Shown here in pieces: positions 58,698-64,000 of a DNA stretch of 64,000 nucleotides. The DNA is taken from the NCBI GenBank assembly GCA_022819825.1, contig JAJEGM010000001.1, forward strand, positions 107,841-171,840. The letters are read 5' to 3'. The DNA is from Acidimicrobiia bacterium (lineage in GTDB: Bacteria > Actinomycetota > Acidimicrobiia > Acidimicrobiales > Bin134). The position numbers were made by a program, and so were the translations under genes. Under the pieces are notes generated by a model that saw nothing but the letters and a program-made list of their open reading frames with translations, searched no databases and was not told where the DNA came from. Position 1 is the first letter of the stretch. Each line of letters starts with the position of its first letter.

Positions 58698-59354
58698 ATG
58701 GCCCAATTGAACCTGAGCGCTGACGAGGTGCTCACCACCACCCGAGCGGTGCGTCGACGGCTGGATACGTCCCGGCCGGTGGCACCGGAGTTGATCACCG
58801 AGTGCCTGGAGATCGCCGTGCAGGCTCCCACCGGGTCGAACCGGCAGAACTGGCGGTTCATGGTGATCACCGAGCCCGAACTCATCGCCGGACTGGCCGA
58901 CCTGTACCGCCGGGCCGGCGAGGTAGCCGGCGACTACCTGGGCGTGCTCCCCCGGCTAGAAGTGCAGGACCCCTCCCAACTGGAGGCCACCAACGAGAAG
59001 ATGTACGCCTCGGCCGGCCACCTGTCCGAGCACCTCCACGAGGTGCCGGGAATGCTGATCCCGTGTTTGGCCGGGAGAGTGTGGGACCACCCACCGGTGA
59101 CCGTGGCCTCCCATGTGGGGTCGGTCATCCAAGCGGCGTGGTCGTTCATGCTGGCCGCCCGGGAGCGGGGAATCGGCACCGTGTGGACCACCATCCACCT
59201 CTGCTATGAGCAAGAGGCGGCCGACCTGCTCGGCATCCCCTACGACGAAGTGATGCAGCTGGCGCTCATCCCCTTCGCCCACACCATCGGCACCGACTTC
59301 CGCCCCGCCCGCCGCGAGCCGCTCGAACTCGTCACCCGCTGGAACCGCTGGTAG
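58698..59354 (+). CDS. Nitroreductase-family FMN oxidoreductase
   Basis: 218 aa. FMN-binding features: TRAVRRRLDTSRPVAPELITECLEIAVQAPTGSNRQNWRFMVIT, the typical RxxxR...APSxxNxQPW variant, and GSVIQAAWSFMLAARERGIGTVWTTI. It reduces nitro, quinone or other electron-poor groups with NAD(P)H. The C-terminal FAHTIGTDFRPARREPL is normal. The gene begins 61 bases from the divergent aldolase gene. Confidence 0.88.
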   Translation: MAQLNLSADEVLTTTRAVRRRLDTSRPVAPELITECLEIAVQAPTGSNRQNWRFMVITEPELIAGLADLYRRAGEVAGDYLGVLPRLEVQDPSQLEATNEKMYASAGHLSEHLHEVPGMLIPCLAGRVWDHPPVTVASHVGSVIQAAWSFMLAARERGIGTVWTTIHLCYEQEAADLLGIPYDEVMQLALIPFAHTIGTDFRPARREPLELVTRWNRW

Positions 59355-59375
59355 AAGAGGCAGAAGCCGACAGAC

Positions 59376-60515
59376 ATGGCCCGTAGACCATCTCTGTCGA
59401 CACCAGTCTCATCGGGAGACCGAAACAGCACCCTGGACGCCATCCGGGGGGTGGCGGTGCTGGGGATCCTGACCATGAACGCGGTGTCCTACGGGCTGGA
59501 CATGCCCTCCTACTTCAACCTCGATGCCGGCGGCTCGCGCACCTGGCTCGACTGGGCCATCGGTGGCATGGGCGAGGTGCTCTTCGACCAGAAGTTCATG
59601 GGGTTGTTCTCGCTGCTGTTCGGCGCTGGGATCGCCATGTTCGTCGACCGCGCCGCGGCCAAACAGCGCCGGCCGGTGTGGTTCAGCCTCTGGCGCAACA
59701 CGCTGCTCCTGGCTATCGGCATCGGCCACATGATCCTGTGGGAGGGAGATGTGCTGGTGCTCTACGCCGTTTGCTCTCCGCTGCTCATCGCGATGCGGAG
59801 ACTGCGACCGGCGGTGCTGTTGGCCGTCGGCGCCATGCTGGTGCTCTCGGTGGCGGCGGGCTCTTTGGCAATGCAGACGACCATTGACGACCCGGTCGAC
59901 CAGCTCGGGGATTTCTGGGTCGAGGGCGAGATGTCCGATGGGGTCGAGCTATGGCTGCTGTGGGACTTCGGGGCGCGGGCGCTGGGCATGATGCTGATCG
60001 GCGTCGCCCTGTATCGAACTGGGGTGATCACCGGGGAATACCCCCGCCGCTTCTACGTGCGGACCGCCCGGTGGGGCCTAGGGGTCGGGCTGCCGCTATC
60101 AGCGGCGGGGCTGGCGGTCGTGGCGTCCAGCGGGTTCTCCCCCGACTGGGCCCTGGCCGGGGCTGCCCCCAACACGCTGGCCACCATCCCCCTCAGCCTC
60201 GCCTACCTCAGCCTCATCGTCCTGTGGGATCGCCGGGCCGAGTCCGGCCTGAGGGTTCGCGTGCGGGCGGCGGGACGCATGGCACTCACCAACTACCTGA
60301 CCCAAACCGTCATCGGCATCATCGTGCTGCGGGAGATTTTCGAGAATGTCGACTTCAGCCGCAGCCAGATTGCCCTGTTCATCTTGGGGGTGTGGGCTGT
60401 TCAGCTCTGGTGGTCTCCGGTCTGGCTCCGCCACTTCCGTTTCGGCCCTGCCGAGTGGCTGTGGCGCTGCGCCACCTACCGCCGTTGGCAACCCCTGCGA
60501 GCATCGGCGGGCTGA
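59376..60515 (+). CDS. DUF418-family integral membrane protein
   Basis: 379 aa with about 8-10 membrane helices. N-terminus NSTLDAIRGVAVLGILTMNAVSYGL is the DUF418/acyltransferase-like opening (DxLRG.A..GI...N). QKFMGLFSLLFGAGIAMF and the C-terminal part RMALTNYLTQTVIGIIVLREIF and VWAVQLWWSPVWLRHFRFGPAEWLWRCATY are the DUF418 signature. The function is unknown; it is thought to be a transporter or an acyltransferase-like protein. It starts 22 bases after the nitroreductase stop. Confidence 0.88.
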   Translation: MARRPSLSTPVSSGDRNSTLDAIRGVAVLGILTMNAVSYGLDMPSYFNLDAGGSRTWLDWAIGGMGEVLFDQKFMGLFSLLFGAGIAMFVDRAAAKQRRPVWFSLWRNTLLLAIGIGHMILWEGDVLVLYAVCSPLLIAMRRLRPAVLLAVGAMLVLSVAAGSLAMQTTIDDPVDQLGDFWVEGEMSDGVELWLLWDFGARALGMMLIGVALYRTGVITGEYPRRFYVRTARWGLGVGLPLSAAGLAVVASSGFSPDWALAGAAPNTLATIPLSLAYLSLIVLWDRRAESGLRVRVRAAGRMALTNYLTQTVIGIIVLREIFENVDFSRSQIALFILGVWAVQLWWSPVWLRHFRFGPAEWLWRCATYRRWQPLRASAG

Positions 60516-60562
60516 TTCTGCCGACCCGGCCCGAACGGCAAGCGGCCTCATAGGATGCCCTG

Positions 60563-60970
60563 ATGGACCCTGCGAAGGCTTTGGAATACGTCCGGGAGAA
60601 CACCAACGCGGTGCTAGCCACAGCAAGGGCGGATGGCACCCCCCAGATGTCGCCCGTCACTCTGGCGGTGGTGGACGACACCGTGGTGATGAGCACCCGC
60701 GAGACCGCCTACAAGACCAAGAACCTGCGGCGTGACCCCCGAAGCTGGGTGTGCGTGTTCCCCCGCAATTTCTTCGGCGACTGGGTTCAGATCGAGTGCC
60801 AGGCCGAGATCATCTCGGGATCAGACGCACTGGAACCACTGGTGGATTACTACCGAACCCTGCGAGGCGAGCACCCCGACTGGGACGAATACCGCCAAGC
60901 CATGGTCACCGATCAGCGCTGCCTGGTGAAATTCCACATCCAACGCGCCGGCCCCGACCGCTCGGGATAG
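60563..60970 (+). CDS. PPOX-class (F420 or FMN) oxidoreductase
   Basis: 135 aa. Begins MDPAKALEYVRENTNAVLATARADGTPQMSPVTLAVVDDTVVMST, followed by TAYKTKNLRRDPRSWVCVF, the split beta-barrel of the pyridoxamine-phosphate-oxidase-like family; many such actinobacterial proteins use F420. A quinone-, biliverdin- or nitro-reducing role is possible. The 3' end is convergent with the decayed NYN gene, whose reading frame runs into it. Confidence 0.87.
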   Translation: MDPAKALEYVRENTNAVLATARADGTPQMSPVTLAVVDDTVVMSTRETAYKTKNLRRDPRSWVCVFPRNFFGDWVQIECQAEIISGSDALEPLVDYYRTLRGEHPDWDEYRQAMVTDQRCLVKFHIQRAGPDRSG

Positions 60971-61044
60971 CAACCCAGATACGAGCCCACCTACCAATCG
61001 CTCGGGGAGATCCAGCCATTTGGTGGCCGTAATGTGTACTCGCC

Positions 61045-61427
61045 ACCGCCGCTCGTTGGGCGCATTCGACGGCGAGATTCACGTCGGTCTGCTTCTCTGT
61101 TTGAAATCCGACATCTGCTCCGCAGCCTGTGCACTCACGCACCTTCTCCTCGTACGATCCCCGCCTGATCTCGAGACGTGCGCAGTGCTACTCCAATGCC
61201 TGGAGATAGATGTCTTGTCGTCGAGCTGCCTGCTTGTTAGCGACCAGGCTCGTGCAGTAGACGACTCGAGTGACATCCAGGGACTTGCCAAGCGATCCAC
61301 CAGCGTCAGCGGCTAACGAGTCGACCATGCCCTCGATATCGAGCCAGCGAAACGTCAGGAACCCCTCGTATCGAAGACCGTGACATAGGTTCAAGCCATC
61401 GACGAAGGCCGCTGTTCGTACGCCCAT
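61045..61427 (-). pseudogene. NYN-domain (LabA/DUF88-like) RNase pseudogene with an in-frame amber stop
   Basis: ATG at 61427 with GAGGGG upstream opens GVRTAAFVDGLNLCHGLRY, a canonical LabA-type NYN start, and continues to RRQDIYLQALE. Then TAG at 61190-61188 stops it. The same frame resumes as HCARLEIRRGSYEEK, then VRECTGCGADVGFQTEKQTDVNLAVECAQ, clear homology to the zinc-like CxxC and TDVN motif of this family. Downstream the frame loses similarity (after about 61047), so the final catalytic Asp region is gone. Two defects (amber stop, truncated end) make loss of function nearly certain. Confidence 0.82.
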
Positions 61428-61510
61428 GCTCGTCAACCCCTCAGAAGTACCAAATGGAATATTGCTAGCAAACCAGCACAACCTCGCCGTATGATAGCAT
61501 CTAGAGCTGT

Positions 61511-61568
61511 CTTAGCGGGTGACCGCTAAGAACGAGAACTGCCCTCCACATCGGTGGAGGGCAGTTCT
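61511..61568. other. Two tandem perfect hairpins in a gene-free region
   Basis: First: CTTAGCGG-GTGA-CCGCTAAG (61511-61530). Second: 15-bp stem beginning AGAACTGCC, loop ATCG, at 61535-61568. Both are perfect and only 4 bases apart. The second is followed on the plus strand by GCTTTCTAG, weakly terminator-like. The region 61428-61816 holds no gene; at least three more small hairpins occur near 61612-61635, 61679-61702 and 61727-61740. Confidence 0.6.
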
Positions 61569-61678
61569 GCTTTCTAGACATTGCGGCGATCGACTCCACC
61601 CAAGACCTCCCGAAGAGAGGTTGCGAAACTCTCTGGATCCGGCCGCGTTATGAGCAGACCAGCAGCATAGAAATAACA

Positions 61679-61702
61679 GAGGCCCCTCCATGGAGGGGCC
61701 TC
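61679..61702 (-). terminator. Probable intrinsic terminator of the HNH gene
   Basis: 24-base perfect palindrome, GAGGCCCCTCCA and its complement, followed on the minus strand by TGTTATTTCTAT. It lies about 115 bases downstream of the HNH stop on that strand. The T-rich tail is interrupted, so efficiency is uncertain. Confidence 0.45.
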
Positions 61703-61816
61703 GAATCCTGAACGACGAAGCGATCAGGGGATTATACCCCCAGCATAGGCGCCAATTGGCCAGAATCCAGCAGAATTGCGGTTGTCCCGCATCGAGCCGC
61801 AGGTGGCAGGGCCGGG

Positions 61817-63040
61817 TCAGTTTCGGAGAAGGGGACTGTGCTGGGCGAGTTGGTAGGTGGTGGTACCGGTGTCGGGGAAAGGATCGGGCGGGGCGTTGAT
61901 TTGGAGTCGGCCCCGGTGGTTCTGGCAGACCTGCCAGTTGCAGTCGTGTACAAGGTGGTGGCAGCCGGGGCAGAGTTGGGCAAGATTGGGAATGTCAGTG
62001 GGCCCGTTGTCTTGCCAGTGCTGAATGTGATGGGCCTCGCACCGCTCGGATGGGGCATTGCAGCCGATGCACCCACCGTCTCGGGCGGCGAGCACAATCC
62101 GCTGGGCCAACGATGCCGACCGCTGCGACCTCCCCAGCCACAGCGGTTGGCCGTCGGCGTCAGCGAATGCGGTGTAAACATCGGCGTTAGCGAGCAGGCG
62201 TTCCAGCTCTTCGGGGGGCACGGGCTGCCCATCGTCAAGACGGGGCTGGCTGAACTCACCGGTAGAAGCGTCGTACTCAGAGATGATCAAAAGCGACGCC
62301 TGCGTAGCCCGCTGGTGGCCGTCCCGAGTGATCAGCTGCTTCAAGGCGTCGGCGTTGCGCTGAAGATAGGTGATCTTGCTGTCGGGATTCTCGTCCAGGC
62401 GAAACGCCTCGGCCATTTTGGCCAGCGCCATGCTTACCCGCCGTCCAGCCATGTAATCGAAATGGGCGAACAACTTCCAAGAGCCATCAGGCTCCTGGGA
62501 TATGGATGCCCGGCGATCCTGACGCTGCTGCTCGTACTTGGTGTAATCCCGCTCCTCGACCCGCTCCCACCGCAACGCATAGCGAGAGAGCAGATCGGCT
62601 GGCACCCCCTTCGCGGCACCCAAGATGACTTCTTCACTGCGATAGTCAGGCTTGCCCGCCACCCGATCAATCACCCGGGCATGACCGGAAGTGATCTCAC
62701 CGGCGGCCAGAGCCTCCAGCGTGGCCGGAAACTGCTCCGACAGCGATACCGCCAACTTCACATCCGAGCTCGCCCGCCCCGCCGACTCCAACACCCGCTC
62801 CCGCAAAACCGCCGAAGCAGCCCGAGGACTGCTCCGCTGGGCTCTCTCTGCCAAGACTTCAGCCAGTTGGCCTTCAATCTGGCAGCGAGCCCGCGCCAAT
62901 ACTTCTACTCGATCATCCAAATCTTCAAGAGAAAGCTCACCAACATCAACGCGCAATACACGCGCCACTATTTCCGGCTCTAAGCCAGATCTATCGGTGA
63001 CAACAGCGGCCATTTCATCCGTTGAACCAGTGAACTCCAT
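61817..63040 (-). CDS. DUF222-domain HNH endonuclease-like protein (13E12 repeat family)
   Basis: 407 aa from the ATG at 63040 (a TTG at 63070 would add ten residues). N-terminal DUF222 (residues about 25-280, helical, with LDDRVEVLARARCQIEGQLAEVL, ...EITSGHARVIDRVAG). C-terminal HNH site: CIGCNAPSERCEAHHIQHWQDNGPTDIPNLAQLCPGCHHLVH, with the zinc-binding CxxC pairs and the catalytic His. These are multicopy in actinobacteria and may be mobile or act on DNA; activity is rarely shown. GATATATTTA about 7 bases before the ATG may be a -10 box of a leaderless mRNA. Confidence 0.88.
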   Translation of the reverse strand: MEFTGSTDEMAAVVTDRSGLEPEIVARVLRVDVGELSLEDLDDRVEVLARARCQIEGQLAEVLAERAQRSSPRAASAVLRERVLESAGRASSDVKLAVSLSEQFPATLEALAAGEITSGHARVIDRVAGKPDYRSEEVILGAAKGVPADLLSRYALRWERVEERDYTKYEQQRQDRRASISQEPDGSWKLFAHFDYMAGRRVSMALAKMAEAFRLDENPDSKITYLQRNADALKQLITRDGHQRATQASLLIISEYDASTGEFSQPRLDDGQPVPPEELERLLANADVYTAFADADGQPLWLGRSQRSASLAQRIVLAARDGGCIGCNAPSERCEAHHIQHWQDNGPTDIPNLAQLCPGCHHLVHDCNWQVCQNHRGRLQINAPPDPFPDTGTTTYQLAQHSPLLRN

Positions 63041-63173
63041 GCCTCTAAATATATCAGCGACCGGTGACAATATCCCCCAGTATCAAGCTGAAATTAGGCA
63101 AAATATATGAATCTACTCTGTATCGAATAACTTGTAGAACACTGACAACACGAAAATCGCTTTTGCCATTCAA

Positions 63174-63200
63174 CACACATGACCATCCAGGTCATGTGTG
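63174..63200. other. Perfect hairpin between the HNH gene and the CRISPR array
   Basis: 11-bp stem CACACATGACC / GGTCATGTGTG with loop ATCCA. The gene-free stretch 63041-63294 is A/T-richer than the rest of the window; besides this inverted repeat I see no gene or other signal in it. It could end transcription coming from the array on the minus strand. Confidence 0.5.
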
Positions 63201-63294
63201 CATTTGTGAACAACTATTCATCAGCTACATGATTTCAACACGGATTGCATAAGGCTCATTCTCGCGACGGCGTTTTCCTAATGCACTGCAAAAC

Positions 63295-63330
63295 GCCAAA
63301 TGAGGGCCGGACTGTGGAATCCGGCAACGT
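63295..63330 (-). repeat. Strongly decayed CRISPR repeat
   Basis: 36 bases aligned without gaps to the array repeat: AATGAGGGCCGG is identical, ten central bases differ, and CCGGC-AC is kept. The repeat stem survives as GCCGG / CCGGC. It is 39 bases from the next repeat, close to the normal spacer length. So the array once extended further left. Confidence 0.6.
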
Positions 63331-63369
63331 TACTTCGGAGGGACAATTGATCCCCCTTTCATCGAAGCC

Positions 63370-64000
63370 GTTCAATGATGGCGGGGGGGGTTAGCCCCGG
63401 CGACACTTTGCACTGCCCTCCCACCTCGTCCATCAGGACGTGCGTTCAATGAGGGCCGGGGGGTTAGCCCCGGCGACACCAGCCTCCCTCAGCCCGTCAA
63501 GAACACCGGCCAGCGTTCAATGAGGGCCGGGGGGTTAGCCCCGGCGACACTACCAACCACTCCGGGAGCCGACCATGGCCAAGAGCGTTCAATGAGGGCC
63601 GGGGGGTTAGCCCCGGCGACACATGCGGACCCTGATCTCACGCTCCGCGGCCTCCCCACGTTCAATGAGGGCCGGGGGGTTAGCCCCGGCGACACGCTGT
63701 GTTGTTCGTGGTTGGTTGTCAGATCATAACCGTTCAATGAGGGCCGGGGGGTTAGCCCCGGCGACACCGTCAAAGAAGTTGATACCGAGGTTGAGCCTTT
63801 GATCGTTCAATGAGGGCCGGGGGGTTAGCCCCGGCGACACCCTGAGGCGGCCGATCAGGGCCGCTAGGGTATACGCCGTTCAATGAGGGCCGGGGGGTTA
63901 GCCCCGGCGACACTGTTCTGAGTATCGGCCACTGCGCCCGACGCTGGTATCGTTCAATGAGGGCCGGGGGGTTAGCCCCGGCGACACGAGATGCTCGTCG
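63370..64000 (-). CRISPR. CRISPR array, 9 repeats visible, continuing beyond the right edge
   Basis: Repeats: 63370-63406 (degenerate, 37 bp), then eight identical 36-bp copies at 63444, 63515, 63587, 63660, 63732, 63805, 63878 and 63952 (last ends 63987). Spacers are 35-38 bp. Plus-strand repeat starts GTTCAATGAGGGCC and ends CCCCGGCGACAC, with a 7-bp stem GCCGGGG / CCCCGGC. On the minus strand the repeat ends CATTGAAC, like the 5' crRNA handle of many type I and III systems; the damaged repeats lie at the left. Both point to minus-strand transcription with the leader to the right. No cas gene is in the window. Confidence 0.97.

Noticed and set aside
63070..63290. A/T-rich stretch left of the array as a CRISPR leader
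   Set aside because: The repeats next to it are the decayed ones and the handle-like end of the repeat points the other way, so this is the trailer side.
63489..63773. Open frames within the CRISPR array
   Set aside because: They are produced by the repeat itself, giving repeated SPGLTPRPSLN units; not proteins.

Overview
The window is high-GC DNA with dense, often overlapping genes. It most likely comes from an uncultured actinobacterium of the Acidimicrobiia type. This is an inference from content: F420/LLM-type oxidoreductases, Rpf-like transglycosylase domains, a DUF3499 zinc protein, a DUF222-HNH protein, an actinobacterial-type hopanoid cluster, and many acyl-CoA dehydrogenase, amidohydrolase and molybdenum-hydroxylase genes. 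No rRNA or intact tRNA gene was found.

Layout. 0-1.5 kb: coxM-coxS-coxL type molybdenum hydroxylase operon, cut by the left edge. 1.5-13.6 kb: NYN protein, Dyp peroxidase, an enoyl-CoA hydratase-fold / acyl-CoA dehydrogenase / phosphotransferase operon, ROK kinase, aquaporin, a second molybdenum-hydroxylase large subunit with a cupin and a TauD-type dioxygenase, a secreted tandem Rpf-like protein, and an LLM oxidoreductase. 13.6-19.7 kb (minus strand): three amidohydrolases, a cytochrome P450 and an Fe-type superoxide dismutase. 19.7-25.7 kb: DUF3499, a NicX/M29-like protein, aldo/keto reductase, phosphohexomutase, purine nucleoside phosphorylase and an adenosine-kinase-like gene. 25.7-28.5 kb: PhyH dioxygenase, aldo/keto reductase, Gfo/Idh oxidoreductase. 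28.5-30.85 kb: a small accessory island with a metallophosphoesterase between two copies of a structured repeat, a remnant of a large ATPase, an A/T-richer DUF6338 membrane gene and a tRNA-Ser-like 3' end. 30.9-33.4 kb: aminopeptidase N.

33.4-42 kb is a hopanoid operon (hpnC, hpnD, hpnE, prenyl synthase, shc, hpnG, hpnH) on the minus strand. Almost every junction overlaps by 1-4 bases. The gene just upstream encodes a MerR-TetR double-HTH fusion, and a good promoter plus a perfect inverted repeat lie between them. 42-43.5 kb holds a ferredoxin reductase and a 3Fe-4S ferredoxin, the usual partners of a P450. 43.5-48.6 kb is a tightly overlapping operon: zinc alcohol dehydrogenase, a stand-alone PEP-utilising swivel (phosphohistidine) domain, two DUF35 OB-fold proteins and two thiolase-fold proteins without the nucleophilic cysteine. 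It resembles the retro-aldol side-chain cleavage module of steroid degradation with an unexplained phosphotransfer-type domain added. An acyl-CoA dehydrogenase pair at 54.5-56.9 kb looks like a heteromeric enzyme, because only one subunit keeps a candidate catalytic Glu.

50.8-51.9 kb is an excisionase-HTH/PIN toxin-antitoxin cassette bounded by a 25-bp direct repeat that forms the 3' ends of both the preceding gene and the toxin. 52-61 kb: MFS transporter, beta-oxidation genes, PII protein, GntR regulator, class II aldolase, nitroreductase, DUF418 and PPOX proteins. 61-63 kb: an NYN pseudogene with an in-frame amber stop, a cluster of hairpins and a DUF222-HNH gene. From 63.3 kb to the right edge lies a CRISPR array with 36-bp repeats, with decayed repeats at its left end. 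Array orientation points to a leader, and probably cas genes, beyond the right edge.
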